From positions 34,861 to 98,860 of the forward strand of contig PSLA01000005.1 of NCBI GenBank assembly GCA_040289295.1: a stretch of DNA of 64,000 nucleotides. The letters run 5' to 3'. A program made the translations under genes and the position numbers. How positions within the stretch are numbered: the first letter of the stretch is position 1; each line of letters begins with the position of its first letter. This document shows, in pieces, positions 24,925 through 33,827 of the stretch. Source of the DNA: J051 sp040289295 (GTDB taxonomy: Bacteria > Armatimonadota > Fimbriimonadia > Fimbriimonadales > ATM1). The notes below the pieces were generated by a model that saw nothing but the letters and a program-made list of their open reading frames with translations, did not search any database and was not told the origin of the DNA.

Positions 24925-24930
24925 TAGGGT
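24925..24930 (+). promoter_or_regulatory. Putative -10 element (TAGGGT) of the nuo operon, leaderless type
   Basis: The hexamer ends 7 bases before the nuoG GTG, with no Shine-Dalgarno sequence between. Confidence 0.4.
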
Positions 24931-24937
24931 ATTCGCG

Positions 24938-27016
24938 GTGTCGAATCAGAGCAGCCCGGAAACGGTGACGATCGAGATCAACGGCATCCAAGTTGAGGTG
25001 CCGCGTGGCGAACTGGTCGTCGAATCGGTGAAGCGCATCGGCGGCGAGGTGCCGATTTTTTGCTATCACAAGAGGATGATACCCGTTGGCATGTGCCGCA
25101 TGTGCTTGATCGAAGTGGGATTCAAGCAAGAAGACGGCAGCGTCCGCATGATGCCCAAGCCGCAGGCTGCCTGCACCCTGCCCGCCGACAAGAACATGGT
25201 CATCTACACCGACACCGAGGCCGTGCAGAAAGATCGGAAAGGAATCCTCGAATTCTTACTGATTAATCATCCACTTGACTGCCCGATCTGCGACCGCGGC
25301 GGCGAATGCCCGTTGCAGAACAACACCCAGTTCTACGGCCCGTCAACCAGCCGCTTCGTGGAGATCAAGCGCCACCTGCCGAAGGCGTTTCCCCTCAGCA
25401 AATACGTTACTCTTGATCTCGAAAGGTGCATCCAGTGCGGGCGCTGCGTCCGCTTCACTGAGGAGATCTCGGGAGATGCCCAACTGGCGTTCCTCTTCCG
25501 CGGCGCTCAGATGCAGCCGCGCACGTTTGAGCTCACAGACTTCACTAGCCGATTCAGCGGCAACGTCATCGAAATCTGCCCCGTCGGCGCGCTCACCTCA
25601 AGCCAATACCGCTTCCGGGCCAGGGCGTGGGACCTCGAAACGAAACCAGCCATCTGCACCGAGTGTTCGAACGGATGCAACGTATGGTTCGACTATCGAT
25701 CCGGCCGCATGGTGCGCATCAACGGACGGGAAAACGAACAAGTCAACGAGGAATGGACTTGCGACCGAGGCAAGTTCGGCCAAACCTGGTTAAACTCCGC
25801 AGACCGCCTGGATAAGGTACTTCTGCGCGAGGGCGATGCCTTGCGGCCAAGCTCCTGGGCGGAAGCCTACGAACACTTGCTTCCGCACTTCCGGGCGCAA
25901 GGAGACGCGGTCGCCGTCCTCGCCGGTCCCCGAGCATCGAACGAGGCGCTCTTCCTCTTCCGGCGGCTTTTCCGAGAGTCGTTCGGCTCAAAGAACCTTG
26001 ACCATCGCTGGACAAGCCAGCTGCCTGCAGAAAGTGAAGGCCCGGGGCCAGAACTTGGACTTTTCGACGTGAACCTGACCTTCCCTTCCTTGGAGCAGGA
26101 GCAAGTTATCTTCGTGTTCGGCGGGAACCTCGCGGACGAGCAGCCGATGCTGTATCTCAGAGCAAGGAAGGCGTGGTTCAAACACGGCGCGCGAGTGGTG
26201 GTCGTCGGCTTTGGACCGCAAGAAGCCGAGATGTTTGCGGAGGTATCGCTGCGGATAGGACCCAATGAGGCAGCAGGTGTTTTGCAGAGCCTTCTCTCCG
26301 CCGTGAAGGTTGGCGACGCGGACGGACGGCTTGCCGAAGTCGCGAACGCGCTACGGGGCGGCTTCGCGTTGCTCGCGTCGCGCAGCCTGTATGACTTACA
26401 GGACGGCCAGCGGGTTGTGCGCTTGCTTGGCGAACTTTGTCGGGCCACGAGCAGCGAGGATAAGTTCAATATTTTGGCGAAAGGTGCCAACGAGCAAGGC
26501 GCACGTGAGCTGCGCTTCCTGCCGGAGGGCGGAGGACGCAACACACGCGAGGTGCTTGAAGGTTGCTGCGACGGTTCGATTCGCGCGCTGTGGCTGCTGG
26601 AGGCGGACCCGTTCGCGTGGCACGACCGCGAGTTGGTCGAACGCGCACTGGAGAGCGTGCACCACTTGGTGGTTCAGGATACGATTCGCAGCGAGGCGCT
26701 AGAATTTGCGAGCGTCGTTCTGCCCGCTTGCGCCTTTCCCGAGCAGGACGGAACCTATGTCAACGTCGAGCGGCGCATCCAACGCGTCCGCCAGATTCTT
26801 CAGCCCCAGGGGACCGCAAAGCCGTCTTGGCGCATCGGTACGGAATTGCTTCTTCGCGCAGAGGGCATCCCGCCATACTTTAACGTTTGCGAAATCCTGA
26901 GTGCGATCGGCGAAGAGCATCCTGCTTTCGCCGGTATCGGATGGAACGACCTGGTGGGCGAAGGCGTGCTGCTCAAAAGGACTCAACAGGCGGAGGTAAC
27001 GGGCGAGCCGGTGTAG
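24938..27016 (+). CDS. nuoG: NADH-quinone oxidoreductase subunit G
   Basis: NuoG carries iron-sulphur clusters of the peripheral arm of complex I. The 692-residue protein starts at GTG 24938. It has the 2Fe-2S domain (FCYHKRMIPVGMCRMCLIEV), the His/Cys N3-like block DCPICDRGGECPLQNN, the 4Fe-4S motif ERCIQCGRCVRFTEE, a further CTECSNGCNVW motif of the extra N7-type cluster, then a MopB-like domain without a molybdenum site. It leads the operon nuoG-H-J-K-L-M-x-N. nuoA-F and nuoI are not in the window. Confidence 0.95.
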   Translation: MSNQSSPETVTIEINGIQVEVPRGELVVESVKRIGGEVPIFCYHKRMIPVGMCRMCLIEVGFKQEDGSVRMMPKPQAACTLPADKNMVIYTDTEAVQKDRKGILEFLLINHPLDCPICDRGGECPLQNNTQFYGPSTSRFVEIKRHLPKAFPLSKYVTLDLERCIQCGRCVRFTEEISGDAQLAFLFRGAQMQPRTFELTDFTSRFSGNVIEICPVGALTSSQYRFRARAWDLETKPAICTECSNGCNVWFDYRSGRMVRINGRENEQVNEEWTCDRGKFGQTWLNSADRLDKVLLREGDALRPSSWAEAYEHLLPHFRAQGDAVAVLAGPRASNEALFLFRRLFRESFGSKNLDHRWTSQLPAESEGPGPELGLFDVNLTFPSLEQEQVIFVFGGNLADEQPMLYLRARKAWFKHGARVVVVGFGPQEAEMFAEVSLRIGPNEAAGVLQSLLSAVKVGDADGRLAEVANALRGGFALLASRSLYDLQDGQRVVRLLGELCRATSSEDKFNILAKGANEQGARELRFLPEGGGRNTREVLEGCCDGSIRALWLLEADPFAWHDRELVERALESVHHLVVQDTIRSEALEFASVVLPACAFPEQDGTYVNVERRIQRVRQILQPQGTAKPSWRIGTELLLRAEGIPPYFNVCEILSAIGEEHPAFAGIGWNDLVGEGVLLKRTQQAEVTGEPV

Positions 27017-27037
27017 GTAGACTCGCGCGCGCTGCCG

Positions 27038-28309
27038 ATGCTCGAAACCCTCGCTGCGACAGAGCTGGCTCAAGGCGATTCAGTTTGGTGGGCGCTTTTG
27101 CGCATCGCCATCGTGCTCGGCTTTGTACTGGCGATCGTCCCCGGCCTCATTTGGTGGGAACGAAGGCTCCTTTCGTGGTTCCAAGATCGCATCGGCCCGA
27201 ACCGAGTCGGACCGTTCGGGTTACTGCAACCGATCGCGGACGGCGTGAAACTGTTCTTCAAAGAGGACATTACGCCTGCGACGGTGGACCGCCTGCTCTA
27301 TTTCATCGCGCCAGCAATCGCACTGTTTCCAGCTTTTGCAATCTGGGCGACAATACCGTGGGGACCAGACCGACGACTGACACCCATCGCAGATGTTGAC
27401 GTCGGAATCCTGTACATCCTGGCGATCTCTTCGCTCGGCGTCTACGGATTGTTTCTCGGCGGGTGGGCGTCAAACAACAAATACAGCCTGCTCGGGGGCC
27501 TGAGAAGCGCCGCGCAGATGGTGAGTTATGAGCTGGCCATGGGGGTTTCCCTGGGGTGCGTGATTCTCGCGACCGGCTCGCTGCGGCTAACGGAAGTCGT
27601 AAGCATGCAATTTGAGCCACTCTGGGGCGTCGTGCCCTGGATGCAAAACTGGTTCATCCTGACGCCTTGGGGTTTCGTGGCTGGCATCATCTTTCTGATT
27701 ACGATGGTTGCGGAGACGAACCGAGCCCCCTTTGACCTGCCGGAAGCCGAGTCGGAGCTCATCTCGGGCTTCCACACTGAGTACTCCTCGATGAAGTTCG
27801 CTGTGTTCTTCATGGGAGAGTACGCAACCATGCTTGCGTTCTCGGGCATCTTCGCAGCTGTGTTCCTGGGTGGATGGAGCCCGCTGCCTCTGAACTGGGA
27901 GTTTCTCGCTCTTCGAGCCAACGACGCCGGCCTCCCGTGGCTCGCGAGCGCGCTCTCGTTCATCGGAGGGCCGATTGCCGCACCGATTTGGATGGTGGGC
28001 AAGATGTTCGGCGGAATCACGTTCTACGTCTGGCTGCGCGCCACCTTGCCGAGGCTTAGGTACGACCAACTGATGAACCTCGGCTGGAAGTACCTGCTTC
28101 CGATTGCAGCGTTGAACTTTGTCGTCGTGGCGATCTGGATGCAGTTCGGCTGGTTTGCTCTTCTCGGCGCGCTGGTCGTGTTGTTGTTGCTCTACATTAA
28201 CGTCGTGGTGTTCCCTGCGCGCGGAAGACGAGACGGGGATGACGAGATGCTCGTGCTGGTGAAGCCGCAAGTGCAAACGGAGAAGAGTATCGAGGTGAGC
28301 CGCTCATGA
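27038..28309 (+). CDS. nuoH: NADH-quinone oxidoreductase subunit H
   Basis: NuoH forms the quinone tunnel and links the peripheral arm to the membrane arm. The 423-residue product has eight or nine membrane helices and the conserved blocks ERRLLSWFQDRIGPNRVGPF, GLLQPIADGVKLFFKED, TNRAPFDLPEAESELISGFH and FVWLRATLPRLRYDQLM-like FYVWLRATLPRLRYDQL. Its C-terminus is longer than usual, ending in a charged tail (about residues 395-423). Its TGA overlaps the nuoJ ATG (ATGA). In many operons nuoI follows nuoH, but here nuoJ follows directly. Confidence 0.96.
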   Translation: MLETLAATELAQGDSVWWALLRIAIVLGFVLAIVPGLIWWERRLLSWFQDRIGPNRVGPFGLLQPIADGVKLFFKEDITPATVDRLLYFIAPAIALFPAFAIWATIPWGPDRRLTPIADVDVGILYILAISSLGVYGLFLGGWASNNKYSLLGGLRSAAQMVSYELAMGVSLGCVILATGSLRLTEVVSMQFEPLWGVVPWMQNWFILTPWGFVAGIIFLITMVAETNRAPFDLPEAESELISGFHTEYSSMKFAVFFMGEYATMLAFSGIFAAVFLGGWSPLPLNWEFLALRANDAGLPWLASALSFIGGPIAAPIWMVGKMFGGITFYVWLRATLPRLRYDQLMNLGWKYLLPIAALNFVVVAIWMQFGWFALLGALVVLLLLYINVVVFPARGRRDGDDEMLVLVKPQVQTEKSIEVSRS

Positions 28310-28812
28310 GTGTGGGCGTTGTTGTGTTCCTCCTGATGGCGACCGTCATCGTTCTTTCGGCTTGGGGCGTGGTTGTCGCGCGCAACGCGGTTCGCAGCGC
28401 GCTTAGCCTGGTGATCAATTTCTTCACGCTCGCATTGCTGTACTTCGGAATGCACTACGACCTGTTGGGCATAAGCCAAATCCTCGTGTACACGGGTTTC
28501 ATCATGATGCTATTTCTATTTTGTATTCTGTTGTTGAACTTGGGTGCGCCCGATACGCTATTCGAGCCCAGCCTAATCAAGCGCAGCATCGCTTGGTTTA
28601 CCGGAGGCGTTCTGGTGCTCGCCGTTGCATCGCAGGTTATCGGGCCCCTCGCCGTTGCAGACGCTGGGCCATCCGCACCCGAAGGGTTCGGCGAAGCGGC
28701 CAGCGTGGGTACGGCGCTGTTCACTGGGTGGGTGTATGCCTTCGAGATCGCTAGCGTTCTCCTGCTTGTCGGCATCGTTGGTTCGATTTTGGTGGCGAAG
28801 AGGAGGGACTGA
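28306..28812 (+). CDS. nuoJ: NADH-quinone oxidoreductase subunit J
   Basis: NuoJ is a five-helix membrane subunit of complex I. The 168-residue product has the typical NAVRSALSLVINFFTLALLY and LGISQILVYTGFIMMLFLF helices, the latter including the pi-bulge region associated with coupling. Start ATG overlaps the nuoH stop, and its stop overlaps the nuoK start by one base (TGATG). Confidence 0.94.
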   Translation: MSVGVVVFLLMATVIVLSAWGVVVARNAVRSALSLVINFFTLALLYFGMHYDLLGISQILVYTGFIMMLFLFCILLLNLGAPDTLFEPSLIKRSIAWFTGGVLVLAVASQVIGPLAVADAGPSAPEGFGEAASVGTALFTGWVYAFEIASVLLLVGIVGSILVAKRRD

Positions 28813-29159
28813 TGGCAGAAGTACCACTGTACGCATACATTTTGTTAAGCGCACTGATGTTCGCCATTGGCACGGCGGGCGTCATCATCAAGCGTAACCC
28901 GATTATCATTTTTATGTGCATCGAGCTGATGCTGAACGCAGCGAATTTATCCTTCCTCGCATTCGCAAAATATCATACCACCCCGCTTGCGACCACTCCG
29001 ATCGAAAAATGGAACGCTCACATGACCGGCCAGATGGCGGTTGTGTTCGTGATGGCTGTTGCTGCGGCGGAAGTCGCCGTCGGTTTGGGCATCATCATGG
29101 CGATATTCCGCTTGCGCCATGATGTTGATATTGACGAGATGAGCGCGATGAGAGGATAA
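28812..29159 (+). CDS. nuoK: NADH-quinone oxidoreductase subunit K
   Basis: The product has 115 residues and three helices. The conserved glutamates are in IFMCIELMLNAANLSFLAF (helix 2) and VAAAEVAVGLGIIMAIF (helix 3), needed for proton transfer. There is a longer than usual loop between helices 2 and 3 (KYHTTPLATTPIEKWNAH), and the C-terminus ends DEMSAMRG. nuoL starts 3 bases later. Confidence 0.95.
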   Translation: MAEVPLYAYILLSALMFAIGTAGVIIKRNPIIIFMCIELMLNAANLSFLAFAKYHTTPLATTPIEKWNAHMTGQMAVVFVMAVAAAEVAVGLGIIMAIFRLRHDVDIDEMSAMRG

Positions 29160-29162
29160 GAC

Positions 29163-31376
29163 ATGGAGTTCATCACTACGCCGCACGCTGAGCACCTTCC
29201 CGACCCAGTCTTCCACTGGGCTTGGCTTATCTTGCTGGCACCTATAGTCGGCTTTCTTTTCCAGGCTGCGCTTGGTCGGCGCATCGAACTCGCGCTCGGT
29301 AAGACCGCGGGACGCCGACTTCTCGGCTTCGCCGCCGTCGTGCCCGTCGCAGCCGGCTTCATCCTCAGCGTGCTCCTCGCAGTTCGGCTCGCCGGGATGG
29401 ACGAGCATTCGCGCCTGGTCATCACCTCTTGGTTCCCGTGGATTGACCTGCAAACGCTGCTCGTCCCGTTCGAGTTGCGCCTAGACCCCTTGTCGCTGAC
29501 GATGTGCCTCATCGTAACGGGCGTCGGGTCGCTGATTCACGTTTACGCGACCGGATACATGGCGGACGACGGCGACTATTCGCGCTTCTTTACGTACTTC
29601 AACCTCTTCATCGCCTTCATGCTCATGCTGGCGATGGGGAACAACCTCCCGCTGGTGTTCATCGGTTGGGAGGGCGTGGGGCTTTGCTCCTACCTGCTCA
29701 TCGGCTATTGGTACCACGACATCGAAAACGCCAAAGCCGCAAACAAGGCGTTCATCGTGAACCGCATCGGCGACTGGGGCTTCGCCCTCGGAATCTTCTT
29801 GCTCTATTGGGTGTACGCCTCCAACCAAGACCTTCTGCCCCTCGGAGAGCGGCGATACCTCAGCTTCGACGTGATCTTGCCGCTCGCGGAGCAGGTGCTC
29901 GCCGGGTACGGGCCGCTCATTGTTAGTGTTATACCGCTGCTGCTGTTCGTCGGCGCAGTCGGCAAGTCGGCGCAATGGCCTCTGTACCTCTGGTTGCCGG
30001 ACGCGATGGCTGGCCCTACACCGGTTTCCGCGCTCATCCATGCGGCGACGATGGTCACAGCCGGCGTGTACCTCGTGGCCCGAACGCATGTCTTCTTCGA
30101 ACTGTCCACGCTCTCGATGGCGGTCGTCGCTGGGATCGGCGCCTTCACCGCTTTGTTTGCCGCGACTGTCGCATTTGGGCAAACGGACATCAAGAAGGTG
30201 CTCGCGTATTCAACTGTTTCTCAACTCGGATATATGTTCCTTGCTTGCGGAGTTGGAGCGTTCGGCGCAGGCATGTTCCACGTTACGACACACGCGTTCT
30301 TCAAGGCGCTGCTGTTCCTCGGATCCGGCGCTGTTATCGTAGCGATGTCTCACAACCAGGACCTCCGCAAGTACGGTAATCTGCGCAAGTACATCCCCAT
30401 CACGTGTTGGACGATGCTCATCGGTTGGCTTGCGATCGCGGGCATCCCTCCATTCGCAGGCTTCTGGAGCAAAGACGAAATCCTCGCAAGCGCGTTCTTC
30501 AGCAACTTGGTTCAGACGCCTCAGATTCTCTGGTTTATCGGCTGGGTTACCGCGTTCCTTACAGCCGGCTACATGACGCGCATGATGATGCTGACGTTTT
30601 ACGGCAACGGGGAGCGATGGCGCACGGCAGAGGCGCACGCTCACGCCGACCACTCGCAGGAGCATTTCCACGCCGATCACGGTGCGCAAGGAGAGCACGA
30701 CCTCGCCTACTTTCTCACCGACGACGAGGTGCGCGCTATTGAGGAGGAGGAGCACGAGCATCACCATGGCCTAACGCCGGAGCACGAGCCACGCGAGGTT
30801 CTGCCGTCAATGTGGGTGCCCCTCGTCGCGCTGGCGGCACTGTCGCTGGTCGGTGGGGCGGCTCTGTCGGGGCTAAACCCGTTCGCTCACCTGTTGGGCG
30901 TACACATTCCACACCTGTTCGAGGCTTGGAACCATCCTTCCGTTGGGCTCTCTGTGCTCGATGAGGCTTCCGCCTTTCGCGAGAGCATCGCAATCGAATG
31001 GGCGCTCATCGGCGCTTCGATTGGCGCGGCGGTACTCGGCATCGGGTTGTTCGCCCGAAGGTATATCAAGGGACTGCCCGAGAGCGAGGCCGAGCCGCAA
31101 GGGCTGCAGCGGCTCGCGGGCGAGCAGTGGCTGTATGATCGGACGATGGTGCGCCTGTTCGTGGATGCCGGCGGCAAGTTCGCCAATGCGTTCTATCGCA
31201 TCTTCGATTCGGGAATCATTGACGGCATCTTCGTAAACGGAAGCGCGAAGCTGGTCGGCGCGATGGGGCTGCTGCTTCGCCGGTCGCAGACCGGCTCCGT
31301 TCGGTTCTACGCCTTGGCCATCGCGGTTGGGGTGGTATTCGCGCTGAGTTACGTCATATACACTACGACGAGATAA
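29163..31376 (+). CDS. nuoL: NADH-quinone oxidoreductase subunit L
   Basis: NuoL is an antiporter-like proton-pumping subunit. The 737-residue product has the conserved GWEGVGLCSYLLIGYWY, GKSAQWPLYLWLPDAMAGPT, STVSQLGYMFLACGVGAF and FFKALLFLGSGAVI blocks. It has about 16 helices including a lateral-helix region at the C-terminus. A loop at about residues 488-545 is a histidine- and glutamate-rich insert (HAHADHSQEHFHADHG and later EEEEHEHHHGL) that could bind metal ions. Confidence 0.95.
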   Translation: MEFITTPHAEHLPDPVFHWAWLILLAPIVGFLFQAALGRRIELALGKTAGRRLLGFAAVVPVAAGFILSVLLAVRLAGMDEHSRLVITSWFPWIDLQTLLVPFELRLDPLSLTMCLIVTGVGSLIHVYATGYMADDGDYSRFFTYFNLFIAFMLMLAMGNNLPLVFIGWEGVGLCSYLLIGYWYHDIENAKAANKAFIVNRIGDWGFALGIFLLYWVYASNQDLLPLGERRYLSFDVILPLAEQVLAGYGPLIVSVIPLLLFVGAVGKSAQWPLYLWLPDAMAGPTPVSALIHAATMVTAGVYLVARTHVFFELSTLSMAVVAGIGAFTALFAATVAFGQTDIKKVLAYSTVSQLGYMFLACGVGAFGAGMFHVTTHAFFKALLFLGSGAVIVAMSHNQDLRKYGNLRKYIPITCWTMLIGWLAIAGIPPFAGFWSKDEILASAFFSNLVQTPQILWFIGWVTAFLTAGYMTRMMMLTFYGNGERWRTAEAHAHADHSQEHFHADHGAQGEHDLAYFLTDDEVRAIEEEEHEHHHGLTPEHEPREVLPSMWVPLVALAALSLVGGAALSGLNPFAHLLGVHIPHLFEAWNHPSVGLSVLDEASAFRESIAIEWALIGASIGAAVLGIGLFARRYIKGLPESEAEPQGLQRLAGEQWLYDRTMVRLFVDAGGKFANAFYRIFDSGIIDGIFVNGSAKLVGAMGLLLRRSQTGSVRFYALAIAVGVVFALSYVIYTTTR

Positions 31377-31380
31377 AAAT

Positions 31381-33084
31381 ATGGAAGTCCAGGGATTCGG
31401 CGTGTTGAGTTTGCTTGTGTTCCTGCCTGTGGCAGGAGCACTTGCCGCTTCGTTCGTGCCGCGCAACCTGCTCGGATTCCATCGCTGGTGGGCCCTGCTA
31501 ATTTCAGCTTTCACGCTTTTCGCGTCGTTGCAGCTGTACGTCGGGTTCAGCGGCAACACGTTTCACTTTCAGTGGCGCGAGGGGATGGACTGGCTGCCGG
31601 CGCTTGGAATCCGCTATCAGTTGGGCGTTGACGGCATCAGCCTTTGGCTGATTTTGCTCACGTCTCTGATTAGTTTCCTCGGAATCTGGTTCAGTTTCCA
31701 CGTAAGAGAGAGGGTTAAGGAGTTCATGATTTGGCTCTTGATCCTGGAAGGCGCGATGATCGGCGTGTTCTGTGCACTCGACCTCGTGCTGTTCTACATC
31801 TTCTTCGAGGCGACGCTGATCCCCATGTACTTCCTCATCTCGATTTGGGGCGGGAAGAATCGCGTTTACTCGTCCGTGAAGTTCTTCCTCTTCACGTTCC
31901 TCGGCAGCATCTTCATGCTTGTCGCCATCGTCGCACTATACTTCATCAGCAAGGCCGCAACCGGAGAAGGAACGTTTGACCTCATCGCTCTGCAGGCTCT
32001 CGCCGCAGACGGTCGCTTGGCAACGGGGCCGATCGAAATGTGGCTCTTCGCGGCTTTCGCCTTGGCGTTTGCTGTTAAGGTACCACTCTTTCCGGTGCAC
32101 ACCTGGCTGCCGGACGCGCACACGGAAGCCCCAACAGCAGGCTCGATGATCCTTGCCGCCATCATGCTGAAGATGGGAACGTACGGATTCTTGCGTTTCG
32201 CGTTCCCACTGTTCCCGGATGCTGCAGTGCAGGCTGCGCCCTTCTTGATGGGGCTGTCCGTCGTCGGCATCATCTATGGAGCGATCATGGCGGCAGTCCA
32301 AGAAGACTGGAAGCGCCTCGTCGCCTACTCGTCCGTCAGCCACCTCGGCTTCGTCATGCTCGGCATCTTCTCACTCAATCACAACGGACTGACGGGCGGA
32401 ACGCTGCAAGCGATCAACCACGGCATCAGCACCGGCGCACTGTTTTTGCTTGTCGGGATGGTCTATGAGCGCACGCACACGCGACTGTTCCAAGATTACG
32501 GTGGGCTAAAGCGCAGGATGCCCATGTTCGCCACGCTGTTCCTCCTCATCATGCTGAGTTCCGTCGGTCTGCCGAGTACGAACGGGTTCATCGGCGAGTT
32601 CCTTGCCATGCTTGGCGCGTTCCAGGCAGGCGCAAACGCGAACAGCGCCATCCCTTTGTGGATGCCCGTGCTCGCCGGAGCGGGCGTCGTGCTTGCCGCC
32701 GTGTACCTGCTGTGGATGTTTCAGAAGGTGTTTTACGGCCCAATCCGGAACCCGGTTGTGAACCGTTTGCGTGATATCAGGCCGTGGGAGCAAGCGGTCG
32801 CCTGGGTGTTTGTGGTGTTTGTGTTCTGGTTGGGTCTGTATCCCAAGTTCTTCACCGACAAGATGCAGACCAGCCTCAACGCCGTCCGCCATCAGACTCT
32901 GCAACCGCCTGGCGCGAGACCCGCCTGGGCCGACGTGCGGACGATTGACATCAACGCCAACGGCGACGTGGTCGTCGTGCAGCGCGACGACTTGAACGAT
33001 CTCGGACGCTGGACTGAGGTCGCCGTGCGCACTCCCAGCGGGCACCAACCTCAGCGACTCGCAATGAGAGGAGGCGAAGAGTGA
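31381..33084 (+). CDS. nuoM: NADH-quinone oxidoreductase subunit M
   Basis: The 567-residue antiporter-like subunit has the conserved ALDLVLFYIFFEATLIPMYF, KVPLFPVHTWLPDAHTEAPT, WKRLVAYSSVSHLGFVMLG and PSTNGFIGEFLAMLG blocks. After the last membrane helix it carries a polar extension of about 65 residues (from QTLQPPGARPAWADVRTIDI on) with an unusual IDINANGDVVVVQRDD segment. The stop overlaps the GTG of the UroD-like gene (GTGA). Confidence 0.95.
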   Translation: MEVQGFGVLSLLVFLPVAGALAASFVPRNLLGFHRWWALLISAFTLFASLQLYVGFSGNTFHFQWREGMDWLPALGIRYQLGVDGISLWLILLTSLISFLGIWFSFHVRERVKEFMIWLLILEGAMIGVFCALDLVLFYIFFEATLIPMYFLISIWGGKNRVYSSVKFFLFTFLGSIFMLVAIVALYFISKAATGEGTFDLIALQALAADGRLATGPIEMWLFAAFALAFAVKVPLFPVHTWLPDAHTEAPTAGSMILAAIMLKMGTYGFLRFAFPLFPDAAVQAAPFLMGLSVVGIIYGAIMAAVQEDWKRLVAYSSVSHLGFVMLGIFSLNHNGLTGGTLQAINHGISTGALFLLVGMVYERTHTRLFQDYGGLKRRMPMFATLFLLIMLSSVGLPSTNGFIGEFLAMLGAFQAGANANSAIPLWMPVLAGAGVVLAAVYLLWMFQKVFYGPIRNPVVNRLRDIRPWEQAVAWVFVVFVFWLGLYPKFFTDKMQTSLNAVRHQTLQPPGARPAWADVRTIDINANGDVVVVQRDDLNDLGRWTEVAVRTPSGHQPQRLAMRGGEE

Positions 33085-33827
33085 CGCATCGCGAGCGGCT
33101 CGTCGCCGCAGCGCGCGGGGGCCCGATGGATCGTCCGCCTTGGTTCGTCTGGGACGCCGGCAATGCCGCTGCGTTGCTCGCCAACCATGCGCCCGACGCG
33201 GTTGTCGCAAGCAGCCCCGAAGAAGCGAAGCAGTTGCTCGGCTCGACTGGCGAGGAGGGGCCTGCCGTGCTCGTGGAGGTTCTGAACCCGCTGGGGCTGG
33301 CGCTCCATGAGGGCGATAACCCGAATCGCCTGCTCGACAAGCCGGACGCCGCCACGAGGGAACTCGACCGATGGGTCGAGAGGTGTCGCGAAGCGCTTTC
33401 GCTCGCCCTCGAGAGCGGCGCGGACGGTGTACTGTATCGCCTGCGCGGCGCGGAGCCGCCGCACAGCACGCCGATGGAGTTTGGAGGCTATCACTTGGAA
33501 CGGGAGCGAGCCCTGCTCGAAGAGATCCGCGACGCCCGATTCAACGTGCTGCTCGCGGACGGCGGTAAGGACACCTACATTGACTTCTTGACTGACCTCC
33601 CGGCGCATGCGTTCGCGTGGGACGATAATAAGCTGCCGTATACGGCGAGGCAAGTACGAGAGATGCGCCCGGGCGCGCTCGCTTGCGGCCTGTATGGCGA
33701 CCTGAGTAAGACGTGGAACGACCTCCAGGGAGTCGGCGTCGTCTTCGCAGGCCCAGCGCGAGAGAGATTCGATTACTCCGAAGTTGAGGTGAAGATCGCT
33801 GAAATCGAAAAGGCGTTACGACCATGA
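33081..33827 (+). CDS. Uroporphyrinogen decarboxylase-like protein inside the nuo operon
   Basis: The 248-residue product opens with THRERLVAAARGGPMDRPP, the typical start of the UroD/MtaA/cobalamin-methyltransferase-like TIM-barrel family, and has LALESGADGVLYRL and HAFAWDDNKLPYTARQVREM, matching the family core. At 248 residues it is about 90 shorter than HemE, so it is probably not a true decarboxylase. It overlaps nuoM (GTGA) and nuoN (ATGA) by 4 bases each, so it is cotranscribed and coupled with them. A role in haem or quinone metabolism linked to respiration is only a guess. Confidence 0.7.
   Translation: MTHRERLVAAARGGPMDRPPWFVWDAGNAAALLANHAPDAVVASSPEEAKQLLGSTGEEGPAVLVEVLNPLGLALHEGDNPNRLLDKPDAATRELDRWVERCREALSLALESGADGVLYRLRGAEPPHSTPMEFGGYHLERERALLEEIRDARFNVLLADGGKDTYIDFLTDLPAHAFAWDDNKLPYTARQVREMRPGALACGLYGDLSKTWNDLQGVGVVFAGPARERFDYSEVEVKIAEIEKALRP

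Noticed and set aside
24804..24937. T-box riboswitch for ileS
   Set aside because: The divergent spacer with nuoG is only 134 bases, shorter than a T-box, and no specifier or antiterminator elements are seen.
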